In this document: positions 1-5,630 of the stretch, piece by piece
How the letters are laid out: each line of letters opens with the position of its first letter
How positions within the stretch are numbered: the stretch's first letter is position 1
Assembly: GCA_002717285.1 (NCBI GenBank)
Contig: PBDF01000019.1
Coordinates: 1 to 5,630 of the forward strand
Direction of reading: 5' to 3'
Origin: Magnetovibrio sp.
GTDB taxonomy: Bacteria; Pseudomonadota; Alphaproteobacteria; Rhodospirillales_A; JABHCV01
DNA length: 5,630 nucleotides
Translations under genes and position numbers: made by a program
Notes under the pieces: model-generated
What the model was told of the DNA's origin: nothing
What the model saw: the letters and a program-made list of their open reading frames with translations, nothing else
Database searches by the model: none

Positions 1-294
1 GGTGAATCCGCCAGGGCATCCGTGGAGGTCGAACATTGTGTGACAATCTTCGCAAACAAAATAATGAGTATGCTTATCACGCATCTTCTCATAGTGAGGC
101 GCTAGGCCCTCCACTTCTATTTTGCGTATCTTGCCTTCTTTTGAAAGAGTTTTAAGGGCACGGTAAACAGTAGCTAATCCCAATCCCGGGACAATATTAG
201 AGGCTAATTCCCAGAGAACTTTAGCCGGAGCAGGCCGCCCTAATTCGTCCAGGACTTGATAAATGCTATTTTGTTGTGAGGTCCTTGTTTTCAA
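1..294 (-). CDS. Fur-family (probably Zur) metal-responsive repressor, 3' end cut by the window
   Basis: The 98 visible residues are the N-terminal winged-helix DNA-binding domain and the start of the dimerisation/metal domain of a Fur-family repressor. The recognition helix carries the family signature ATVYRALK (residues 41-48), followed by the wing and HYE (67-69). A metal cluster H-T-H (75-77) leads into C81-x2-C84, the usual structural zinc ligands, and a further Cys at 93. The family is normally 130-150 aa, so about a third is missing beyond position 1. There is no usable ATG: an in-frame TAA lies 21 nt upstream of a TTG at 294, and starting there gives an N-terminus (MKTRTSQQ) that aligns well with the family. 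The only Shine-Dalgarno-like bases (AGG at 298-300) sit very close to it. Its place just downstream of znuABC makes zinc sensing (Zur) the most likely role, but Fur, Mur or PerR cannot be excluded from half a protein. Confidence 0.88.
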   Translation of the reverse strand, partial: MKTRTSQQNSIYQVLDELGRPAPAKVLWELASNIVPGLGLATVYRALKTLSKEGKIRKIEVEGLAPHYEKMRDKHTHYFVCEDCHTMFDLHGCPGGFT

Positions 295-308
295 TAGCCT
301 AATTATTG

Positions 309-332
309 GTTATTTGTATATATACTATTAAC
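309..332. promoter_or_regulatory. Candidate Fur/Zur-family operator (imperfect palindrome)
   Basis: A 24-bp imperfect palindrome with 10 of 12 base pairs symmetric is centred between 320 and 321. The inner ten bases GTATATATAC are a perfect palindrome, and the outer arms are GTTAT and its near-complement ATTAAC. Size, AT-richness and dyad symmetry fit Fur-family operators, and it lies 14 bp upstream of the TTG start of the fur-type gene, overlapping the likely -10 region. Binding would therefore block transcription, giving autoregulation. It does not match the E. coli Zur consensus exactly, and AT-rich DNA yields palindromes by chance. Confidence 0.4.
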
Positions 333-349
333 GGTGAAAGAAAAATCAA
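322..349 (-). promoter_or_regulatory. Weak promoter-like sequence ahead of the fur-type gene
   Basis: On the minus strand TTGATT (349-344) resembles a -35 element. TAGTAT (327-322), 16 bp downstream, resembles a -10 element at 4 of 6 positions. The -10 part lies inside the palindrome at 309-332, which would make a simple repression arrangement. Matches are modest and the host's sigma-factor consensus is unknown. Confidence 0.25.
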
Positions 350-361
350 GTAAAAGCACAA

Positions 362-380
362 AAAACAATAATTTTGTTTT
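362..380. repeat. A/T-rich inverted repeat downstream of znuB
   Basis: Seven-base arms AAAACAA (362-368) and TTGTTTT (374-380) flank a five-base loop, 20 nt beyond the znuB stop codon. It could act as a very weak terminator or as a second operator half of the gap. With only one G-C pair and a short broken T-run it is not a convincing intrinsic terminator. Confidence 0.25.
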
Positions 381-400
381 GTAGAAATTCATTCTTAACA

Positions 401-1249
401 CTAAAGAGGTAATTTTTTTCTATATTGGGTGAGGTAGGTTCCAAGAAAAATTAGGAACCCGGTTAAAACAATCACCGGGCCCGGGGGAACATCATAGGAA
501 TTTGAAATCGATAAGCCGATTAATGAGCTAACAAGCGCGGTAGCAATGGAGACGATAGTTATTCCGAACATTGAACGGCTAGCTAATGAGCCTACAGCTC
601 CTGGAACAATTAGCATTGAAGTTACAAGGAGAACTCCTACAACGCGGGAAGACACTATTACAACAGCTACAACAAGGAACATAAAAAAATAGCGCAGTTT
701 TTTTACAGGCACCCCTTCCGCGTGAGCCATCTCCTCGTTGAAAGTCCATTTTCCTACTGATAGCCAATTCCAAAAAATAAAAATAAAACTTATTAAACTT
801 AATATCAACAAAAGGAGGCATTCGATTTGATTAACGGCTAATAAGCTTCCAAAAAAGAATTGATCCAAATGGCCAGAATAACCTTCTCGAAGTGAAAGCA
901 CCAAAACACCTAATGCAAATGCAGCTACATAACAAACTCCAACAGCAGTATCGGAATCAATACGGTTGTTTTCTGATAAATACGTTATTCCGGCTGCAAC
1001 GGACACAGTAAAGATGAAGCTTATTAGGTAACTTATTAGTGATGGAGAAGCACCGTTTGTCACGAAGATAACACCAATGGCTAGCCCGCCTAAGCTGGAA
1101 TGAGCTAAGCCATCGGTAGAGAAGGAAAGCCTTCGAAGGACAACAACAGGTGCAATTAGACCGCAAGTTAAACTCATCAATATAGCTGCTAGAACGGCAC
1201 GACGAAGAAAGCCGTAATCCAAAATAGAATGTAATTCACCCCAATTCAT
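401..1249 (-). CDS. znuB: Zinc ABC transporter permease ZnuB
   Basis: This is the membrane channel of the high-affinity zinc importer (ABC-3 family; Zn/Mn/Fe permeases), forming a homodimer in the cytoplasmic membrane on which ZnuC sits and to which ZnuA delivers zinc. At 282 aa it has the usual length. Hydrophobic segments lie at about 17-39, 54-64, 68-92, 104-121, 140-162, 187-220 (probably two helices), 225-250 and 256-275. Family landmarks are the early R39-R40-L-S-F-S-T-D-G-L-A-H segment, the conserved GHLDQFFFG stretch (126-134) and the cytoplasmic EAA-like loop FNEEMAHAEGV (170-180), which contacts the ATPase. The ATG at 1249 gives the expected N-terminus; no good Shine-Dalgarno is visible at normal spacing. 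It follows znuC after 69 bp in the same direction. Manganese or iron specificity is possible for ABC-3 permeases, but the COG0523 neighbours favour zinc. Confidence 0.95.
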   Translation of the reverse strand: MNWGELHSILDYGFLRRAVLAAILMSLTCGLIAPVVVLRRLSFSTDGLAHSSLGGLAIGVIFVTNGASPSLISYLISFIFTVSVAAGITYLSENNRIDSDTAVGVCYVAAFALGVLVLSLREGYSGHLDQFFFGSLLAVNQIECLLLLILSLISFIFIFWNWLSVGKWTFNEEMAHAEGVPVKKLRYFFMFLVVAVVIVSSRVVGVLLVTSMLIVPGAVGSLASRSMFGITIVSIATALVSSLIGLSISNSYDVPPGPVIVLTGFLIFLGTYLTQYRKKLPL

Positions 1250-1318
1250 TTAAGCAAAAGAGCAAAATATCTTCCATTACTATGAAAAATGGTTCAAAAC
1301 AAATAATTCACAACCTCA
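1250..1318. other. Gap between znuC and znuB
   Basis: This 69-bp non-coding spacer inside the transporter operon shows no stable hairpin. A GGAAG (1271-1275) lies more than 20 nt before the znuB ATG, too far for a normal Shine-Dalgarno. I see no clear function beyond spacing. Confidence 0.4.
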
Positions 1319-1993
1319 TTAATTAATTAAGCATTCTTCCCAGCTGAGTTCTTTATTTATATAGGCAATTCGTTTTGAAAACCGAGAAACAACTGGAATA
1401 TCATGACTAACCAAAATGATCGTTACACCTTCCTTTGAAAGGTTGTTCAAAATGTTACAGAATCGGGAATGTCCATTCTGGTCAACGCCGGTTGTTGGCT
1501 CGTCCAACAAGACAGCCGACGGCGACCGCATTAAGGCACGTGCCAGTAAGCATCTTCGCTGTTCGCCTCCGGATAAATTCACATAACTCGTCTTTAAATG
1601 CCGGTCTATACTTAAAAATTTCATTAAAGCTTTAGCTCGTTCAATAGTTTGCCTTCGCTTCTGCCCGAAGACTGCCCCTGATTGTGCCGCACCTTGGATT
1701 ACGATTTGAAGCGCACTAAAGGGGTTGCTTTCATTTATGTATGCACTCTGGGGGACATACCCAATTATAGGTTGTTTCTGTCGGGCAGGAGCGTACCAAG
1801 ATATGTTCCCTTTTGTTGGCTTGAGGATGCCAACAAGTGTACGGAGAAAAGAGGTTTTGCCTCCACCATTAGGGCCGACAACACCAAGAAATTCTCCTTG
1901 GCGGACTGAGAGGCTGATATTTGCTAAAACACGTTTTCCGCCTAAATCAAGATTTAGGTTTTTCACGTTTAACGCAACTGTATCATTCATCAC
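1319..1993 (-). CDS. znuC: Zinc ABC transporter ATP-binding protein ZnuC
   Basis: This cytoplasmic ATPase energises zinc import through ZnuB. All nucleotide-binding motifs are intact: Walker A GPNGGGKTS (40-48, the form common in metal ABC-3 systems), Q-loop VPQS with Q82, signature LSGGEQRR (140-147), Walker B AVLLDEP (160-166, catalytic E165), D-loop G169-V-D171 and switch histidine H197. At 224 aa it is slightly shorter than E. coli ZnuC (about 251 aa) and lacks a long C-terminal extension. Two adjacent starts are possible, GTG at 1993 and ATG at 1990. A strong AGAAGGGG sits 9 nt from the GTG and 12 nt from the ATG, so the GTG is kept here. The start overlaps the end of znuA, implying translational coupling. 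Confidence 0.95.
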   Translation of the reverse strand: MMNDTVALNVKNLNLDLGGKRVLANISLSVRQGEFLGVVGPNGGGKTSFLRTLVGILKPTKGNISWYAPARQKQPIIGYVPQSAYINESNPFSALQIVIQGAAQSGAVFGQKRRQTIERAKALMKFLSIDRHLKTSYVNLSGGEQRRCLLARALMRSPSAVLLDEPTTGVDQNGHSRFCNILNNLSKEGVTIILVSHDIPVVSRFSKRIAYINKELSWEECLIN

Positions 1994-2966
1994 TTTTTTT
2001 TGCCCCTTCTGATAAAACCTTGCTAAGGGTCGCTAGATTTCTCATTTGCCTTTGTAAGTATGTCGTATCCGGAGATTCAGGTAGAATGGTTTCACATGGG
2101 TCCAGCTTTTCGACACGGCCATTAATTTCCTTTGCTATAACAATTGCAGGCCGGTCCGGCAATTGTGGCTCTGCGAAGATGACATTTATTTTCAATTTCC
2201 GCATTAGATTTACTAATTTTTTTAAATAGAGTACGGAAGGTTCATCACCTGGAAATAATTCAACAACACCAGCTAACTGAATTTCATAACGTTTAAACAA
2301 ATACCCAAACGCACCATGGAAGGTGACAACACTAGGACTTGTGAAATCCTTTAATTTACTGGAGAATTCCGCATGAAGCAGTTTAAGTTTATTTAATAAT
2401 TCATCCTTTCGCTTATGGAATAATTGCTTACTGCTGGGATCCAATTCCTCGAATTGATCAGAGATTTCTGCTACAATCTTTTGTGCTATAATAGGATCGA
2501 GCCACACATGAGGATCAGCATCTACGGTAGGATTGTTTTCCTCATTTTTTGGCACTGCCATTTCAATCATGCCTTGTTTTTTTGATGGGTGAAAATTAGC
2601 TATAGTTTCAATCCCCATATCTGAGACACTTAGTTTTTTTTGCCCAGCTTTAAGCGGTATTTTATCGATCCAAGCATCAAGCCCAAAACCAAGCATTAAA
2701 ATAAGCTGCGCCTCGTGCGTGGTTTTCACCATTGAAGGAGTCAGTTCTACTGAATGAGGATCTGCACCCGGGGGTGTCAAGCATGTAACATTAATTTGAT
2801 CACCTGCCAGCTGGCGCGCAAAATCGTACAAAGGAAAGAATGAGGTAACAACAATAGGCTTGTCCTCATTTGACTTTGAATTATTGCTAGGGCCACAACT
2901 GGTAATTAGTAGCAAAAAAAATATAACATTCCGACCTTTCAATATTGGTTCGTAAAGATGACTCAT
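1983..2966 (-). CDS. znuA: Zinc-binding lipoprotein ZnuA (ABC transporter substrate-binding protein)
   Basis: This cluster A-I (ZnuA/TroA-like) solute-binding protein captures Zn(II) outside the cytoplasmic membrane and passes it to ZnuB. With the ATG at 2966 the protein is 327 aa and begins with a signal peptide ending in the lipobox ITSC (21-24), so Cys24 would be lipidated. Metal-ligand positions of the family are visible: H71 (in GADPHS), H153 (in DPHVWLDP) and H217 (in TFHGAFGY), with E266 (FAEPQ) and D300 near the fourth-ligand region. The long linker helix spans about 163-207. The His/Asp-rich loop of many ZnuA proteins is reduced to a short, acidic, His-poor stretch (134-150). The frame stays open upstream to a TTG at 3059, one base after the preceding stop, and an ATG at 2993 is also possible (33-aa signal). 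Position 2966 gives the most typical lipoprotein signal length. No strong Shine-Dalgarno separates the choices. A manganese-binding homologue is the main alternative. Confidence 0.92.
   Translation of the reverse strand: MSHLYEPILKGRNVIFFLLLITSCGPSNNSKSNEDKPIVVTSFFPLYDFARQLAGDQINVTCLTPPGADPHSVELTPSMVKTTHEAQLILMLGFGLDAWIDKIPLKAGQKKLSVSDMGIETIANFHPSKKQGMIEMAVPKNEENNPTVDADPHVWLDPIIAQKIVAEISDQFEELDPSSKQLFHKRKDELLNKLKLLHAEFSSKLKDFTSPSVVTFHGAFGYLFKRYEIQLAGVVELFPGDEPSVLYLKKLVNLMRKLKINVIFAEPQLPDRPAIVIAKEINGRVEKLDPCETILPESPDTTYLQRQMRNLATLSKVLSEGAKKSDE
2003..2010 (-). promoter_or_regulatory. Ribosome binding site of znuC
   Basis: AGAAGGGG, read on the minus strand inside the last codons of znuA, is the clearest Shine-Dalgarno in the window. 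Its 9-nt spacing to the GTG at 1993, against 12 nt to the ATG at 1990, bears on the choice between the two starts. Confidence 0.6.
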
Positions 2967-3060
2967 AATTCTGTCGATATTACGTTTAAACATAAATAGA
3001 CGCGTTTGTGTATTGTAGTAATTAAGGGGAAAATTGCGGGAATACTTGTGTATTTTCAAA

Positions 3061-4281
3061 CTATATTGATTCAGCCGGATCTACGCTTTCTGCCCAATCA
3101 GGGAATGGGTCCTCAAATGTTTTTACCCAATTTTCAGGGCCTAATTCCATTTCATCATCACGAAGTAAGCAGGAATCTAATTTGTTTTTGATTTCATGCT
3201 CATTTATGTCTCGACCAATTATTACAATTTCTTGACGCCTATCCCCCCACGGTTCTACCCACAACTTTCTAACTTCCTGCCTTTGTTCCTCATCGTCATA
3301 CCATTCCGTTTGATCGGTGGCAGCCCACCAAAATCCCGCTGCTTCTGTTCGGCATGCAGCTCCAGCTTGTGAATAGTTCCCTGCCAAGTCCATTCTGGTT
3401 GCTAACCAGAAAAACCCTTTACTACGCAAAACCCCAGGCCAATCGCCCTCTAAAGCCTTCATAAATCGATTCGGGTGAAAGGGCCTTCGTGCTCTGAATA
3501 CAAAACTACTGATCCCGTATTCATCCGTTTCAGCTTTTTCTTCACCGCGTAATGTTTTAAGCCATCCCGCTGACTCTTGGGCTTTCGTCATATCAAACAG
3601 GTTGGTGTTTAGTATTTGTTCTAAAGGTATTTGAGAGTATTTTGTGGAGTGTATTCGAGCATTTGAGTTGAGGGAGCGTATCTGTGCAATAAGTTGCCCT
3701 AGGTCAGCCTTTTCTAGTAGGTCAATTTTGTTAATAATTATTACGTCAGCAAATTCTATCTGTTCTACTAGTAGGTCTACCACGCATCTATCGTCTACTT
3801 CATCTCGTGCTTGTTTTCGATCTAACAAGGAGTCCTCCGAACCGTAGTCTCTAAAAAAGTTATACCCATCAACTACAGTCACCATTGTATCTAATCTGGC
3901 TAGGTCATTGAGTTGGTTTCCTTGATCATCCTCGAAAGTGAATGTTTCGGCAACTGGTAGCGGTTCAGATATACCAGTACTTTCAATAATTAAATGGTCA
4001 AAACGATTTTCCTTTGCTAATTGAGATACTTCTATCATTAAATCTTCGCGAAGTGTGCAGCATATACACCCATTGGACATTTCGACTAATGTCTCGTCTG
4101 TCCGACTTAAACTTGCACTTCCATTTTTAATAAGAGAAACATCGATATTTACCTCGCTCATATCATTTACTATGACAGCAACCCGCAAATTTTCACGGTT
4201 GTTAAGAATATGATTAAGAAGCGTGGTTTTTCCACTGCCTAAAAAGCCCGATAAAACAGTGACTGGAAGTTGGTTTATCAT
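3061..4281 (-). CDS. COG0523 GTPase, ZigA-like zinc metallochaperone
   Basis: This G3E P-loop GTPase of the CobW/COG0523 family is cytosolic and thought to use GTP hydrolysis to deliver zinc to client metalloenzymes during starvation. Motifs in order: Walker [10 protein letters not shown] (12-20), the family metal-binding motif G-C72-I-C74-C75, Walker B-type [10 protein letters not shown] (98-107), and the guanine-specificity motif NKID (184-187). The CobW C-terminal domain starts near 256, with the [11 protein letters not shown] segment (263-273), a Trp-rich region ([20 protein letters not shown]) and [12 protein letters not shown] (345-356). The length (406 aa) and these C-terminal blocks fit the ZigA-like subgroup rather than the shorter YjiA type. 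No His-rich metal loop is present. The ATG at 4281 matches the family N-terminus, although no good Shine-Dalgarno is seen. It sits 54 bp after the WD40 gene and directly before znuA. The zinc role rests on family and neighbours. Confidence 0.93.
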   Translation of the reverse strand: MINQLPVTVLSGFLGSGKTTLLNHILNNRENLRVAVIVNDMSEVNIDVSLIKNGSASLSRTDETLVEMSNGCICCTLREDLMIEVSQLAKENRFDHLIIESTGISEPLPVAETFTFEDDQGNQLNDLARLDTMVTVVDGYNFFRDYGSEDSLLDRKQARDEVDDRCVVDLLVEQIEFADVIIINKIDLLEKADLGQLIAQIRSLNSNARIHSTKYSQIPLEQILNTNLFDMTKAQESAGWLKTLRGEEKAETDEYGISSFVFRARRPFHPNRFMKALEGDWPGVLRSKGFFWLATRMDLAGNYSQAGAACRTEAAGFWWAATDQTEWYDDEEQRQEVRKLWVEPWGDRRQEIVIIGRDINEHEIKNKLDSCLLRDDEMELGPENWVKTFEDPFPDWAESVDPAESI

Positions 4282-4335
4282 TTTGGTTATATATCATCAG
4301 GCGAGTACGGAAAACTCACAATATCTACCTTGATT
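4282..4335. other. Gap between the WD40 and ZigA-like genes
   Basis: These 54 bp contain an AT-rich stretch next to the GTPase start but no convincing promoter, terminator or ribosome binding site. The bases TTGGTTAT at 4283-4290 recur beside the candidate operator at 306-313, which may be chance. Confidence 0.4.
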
Positions 4336-5382
4336 TTATATAAGATTTTTTATCTGAAATATAGAGAGTTTTCCATTCTTCTGGCCTACTGCAAGGAGTC
4401 CATTTTTAGACCAGCTTATGGAAGAAGCCGGGGAAGATAGAAGACAACCACCTACAATTTTGTTATGTTTTAGAGGCTCCCAAACAACTAAACTGTTATC
4501 CAAATCTGTAGATACCAAAAAAGGACCATCTGGTTGAAAAGCCAGGTTTGTAATCTTATTGGAGTGTGCCTCATATTGTTTTGGTTGTCTTCCTTCTGGC
4601 CCTTTACCACTACAATCCCAAAGGCAAACAGAATTCCCACCCCCGGTAGCTAACCAACGCCCGTCCATTGACCAGCTCAATTGAAGAACTTTAGTGGGAA
4701 AGCCCCACATTTGTGCGTCAGCGCCAGACTTTACTCTCCAAAAATGAACAGTAGAGTCTTGTTCCCCTGTTGCAATGTATTTGGCATCTGGACTCCACGC
4801 CAAAGCTAAACTTGACCCCTTCCATTCATACTTTCTTGGCTGGCGTTGTTTTTTGGGAACATGAAGTGTAATACCATTATATGCTGCGACAGCCAATCCG
4901 GATCCATCTGGATTCCAACCGATATCAGCGATAGTGCTGGAGTGATCGGCAGATTCATAAATCAGGTTGTAATCATCATTCCAGATTTTGACTGTACGGG
5001 ACGCACCAGATGCCAGTTGTTTTGTACACGGATTATATGCGACGTTAGAAACCCAATCGCCGCCTGCGTCTAGATCTAAAAATTTCGCCTTTGACGATGA
5101 GTCCCAAATTGAAACTTTTGAATCTTGGCCTGCTGTAGAAAACTGTGAGGCGTGCGGGTTCCATGAAACAGAATTACATCCAATTTTGTGATTCCCTATT
5201 GGTTCGCAACTTTTTAGACGTTTTTCAATATCCACTAAAAAGACATATCCTTCCACAGTGACTGCAGCAACTTGTTTGCTGCATGGGGACCACCCTAAAT
5301 CAATAATATAATCATTTAATACAAATTCATTTTGTAATTGTACAGTATCCCGCTTTAATTTCGAAGGATCTACGTTAAGCAC
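4336..5382 (-). CDS. WD40-repeat beta-propeller protein of unknown function
   Basis: This 348-aa protein is almost entirely WD40 repeats, with no signal peptide, membrane helix or enzymatic domain, so it should be a cytosolic interaction platform. I count eight repeat units, at about 24-52, 65-94, 108-134, 147-175, 188-216, 230-256, 272-302 and 316-344. They are recognisable by WSP/WNP-type turns (31, 74, 156, 196) and WD-like strand ends: IWD (92-94), KIWN (132-135), HFW (213-215), CLWD (253-256), VVWE (299-302). Seven cysteines (34, 59, 69, 119, 253, 257, 313) are scattered; C253-x3-C257 in blade six is the only close pair. The GTG at 5382 is the start, supported by GAAGG nine nt upstream, and it overlaps the end of the upstream GTPase gene by 13 bp. 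Co-transcription between two COG0523 GTPases suggests a partner role in zinc allocation, which is inference only. Confidence 0.92.
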   Translation of the reverse strand: MLNVDPSKLKRDTVQLQNEFVLNDYIIDLGWSPCSKQVAAVTVEGYVFLVDIEKRLKSCEPIGNHKIGCNSVSWNPHASQFSTAGQDSKVSIWDSSSKAKFLDLDAGGDWVSNVAYNPCTKQLASGASRTVKIWNDDYNLIYESADHSSTIADIGWNPDGSGLAVAAYNGITLHVPKKQRQPRKYEWKGSSLALAWSPDAKYIATGEQDSTVHFWRVKSGADAQMWGFPTKVLQLSWSMDGRWLATGGGNSVCLWDCSGKGPEGRQPKQYEAHSNKITNLAFQPDGPFLVSTDLDNSLVVWEPLKHNKIVGGCLLSSPASSISWSKNGLLAVGQKNGKLSIFQIKNLI

Positions 5383-5630
5383 AGTCGAAAACCTTCATTT
5401 AGTGTTTTTCGGTCTAAATTTCGCCCTATGAAAATGAGAGAATTACTCCGTTCGCCTTCTTTCCACGGACGATCTTCCTGACCATCAAACAACATATGAA
5501 CGCCTTGGAACACGTATCGATTGCCAGAATCAGCAAATGAAAGGACACCTTTCATTCGAAAAATATCTTGCCCTTTGTTTTTAAGTAAATCGCTTAACCA
5601 CTTCTGAAATTTCTCAAGGTCTAAATCGCC
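5370..5630 (-). CDS. COG0523/CobW-family GTPase, C-terminal fragment (5' end outside window)
   Basis: The reading frame is open from the window edge (5630) to a TAG at 5370, giving the last 86 residues of a CobW C-terminal domain. Characteristic blocks in order are the helix DLDLEKFQKWLSDLL, then GQDIFRMKGVLSF, the strand YVFQGVHMLFDG, the RPW turn, and the closing LIFIGRNLD followed by LNEGFRLCL. These match the long COG0523 type found in many bacteria and in eukaryotic CBWD proteins, and differ from the C-terminus of the complete GTPase at 3061-4281. The two are therefore separate subfamilies, not a recent duplication. The in-frame ATG at 5555-5553 is internal to this domain and is not the start. 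The GTPase core and CxCC motif are not visible. Zinc handling is inferred from the cluster. The gene end overlaps the WD40 start by 13 bp. Confidence 0.9.
   Translation of the reverse strand, partial: GDLDLEKFQKWLSDLLKNKGQDIFRMKGVLSFADSGNRYVFQGVHMLFDGQEDRPWKEGERSNSLIFIGRNLDRKTLNEGFRLCLT
5392..5396 (-). promoter_or_regulatory. Ribosome binding site of the WD40 gene
   Basis: GAAGG on the minus strand lies inside the last codons of the upstream GTPase gene, nine nt before the GTG at 5382. It supports this non-ATG start and translational coupling of the two genes. Confidence 0.6.

Larger units (their letters stand above)
295..400. other. Intergenic gap between znuB and the fur-type gene
   Basis: This 106-bp AT-rich stretch is the largest gap in the window. 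It holds an A/T hairpin-like inverted repeat just after znuB, a weak promoter-like sequence and an imperfect palindrome close to the start of the regulator gene. No ORF worth calling is present. It is the only place in the window where a separate transcription start looks likely. Confidence 0.7.

Noticed and set aside
362..380. Inverted repeat after znuB as an intrinsic terminator
   Set aside because: The 7-bp stem has only one G-C pair and is followed by a T-run broken by G and C, too weak to claim termination; kept only as a low-confidence repeat.
475..484. Perfect palindrome CCGGGCCCGG
   Set aside because: It lies inside znuB and encodes the PPGP segment near the last membrane helix; the symmetry follows from proline/glycine codons.
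579..1166. Minus-strand open frames in a second frame within znuB
   Set aside because: They are out of frame with a well-supported permease, Cys/Ser/Arg-rich and without domain features.
1236..1277. Possible 13-aa leader peptide in the znuC-znuB gap, its stop overlapping the znuB start
   Set aside because: An ATG at 1277 opens a short frame ending inside znuB, but there is no Shine-Dalgarno and nothing distinctive in the peptide; such short frames are expected by chance.
1435..2229. Overlapping plus-strand open frames of 66-102 codons
   Set aside because: They lie antisense to znuC and znuA, which have clear family motifs, and their translations show no recognisable domain.
4846..5191. Plus-strand open frames antisense to the WD40 gene
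   Set aside because: The WD40 repeats account for the region, and the antisense translations resemble nothing and lack ribosome binding sites.
5370..5555. Stand-alone 61-aa protein starting at the ATG at 5555
   Set aside because: The frame is open upstream to the window edge and the upstream residues continue the CobW C-terminal domain, so this ATG is internal.

Overview
The window holds one strand-consistent gene cluster (every gene reads on the minus strand, from high to low coordinates) devoted to zinc acquisition and, probably, intracellular zinc allocation. In transcription order it contains: the C-terminal end of a CobW/COG0523-family GTPase (5630-5370, 5' end outside the window); a cytosolic WD40-repeat protein (5382-4336); a second, complete COG0523 GTPase of the ZigA-like type (4281-3061); the substrate-binding lipoprotein ZnuA (about 2966-1983); the ATPase ZnuC (1993-1319); the permease ZnuB (1249-401); and a Fur/Zur-family regulator running off the low end (294-1). 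The genes are tightly packed: GTPase/WD40 and znuA/znuC overlap, the other gaps are 54-106 bp, and coding density is very high. No stretch longer than about 110 bp lacks a gene. There are no RNA genes, insertion sequences, CRISPR arrays or phage features.

How the genes fit together (family knowledge plus inference): ZnuA captures Zn(II) outside the cytoplasmic membrane, ZnuB conducts it, ZnuC powers the transport, and the Fur-family protein would be the zinc-responsive repressor. COG0523 GTPases of this kind are commonly part of the zinc-starvation response and hand zinc to priority client enzymes. The WD40 propeller between two COG0523 genes has no enzymatic motif, and its role is unknown. 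A scaffold or adaptor for GTPase-client contacts is the obvious hypothesis, but it is not shown by the sequence.

Regulation: the promoter of the main operon lies beyond position 5630. The 106-bp gap before the fur-type gene carries an AT-rich imperfect palindrome (309-332, core GTATATATAC) overlapping a weak promoter-like sequence. This suggests that the regulator has its own, autoregulated promoter.

Organism: a bacterium with moderately low G+C (roughly 40% by eye). The WD40/COG0523 combination and overall style make me think of a Gram-negative of the Verrucomicrobiota/Opitutae or a similar environmental lineage, but this is a low-confidence impression. The region looks like ordinary chromosomal metal-homeostasis DNA rather than a mobile island; the least explained component is the WD40-GTPase pair.
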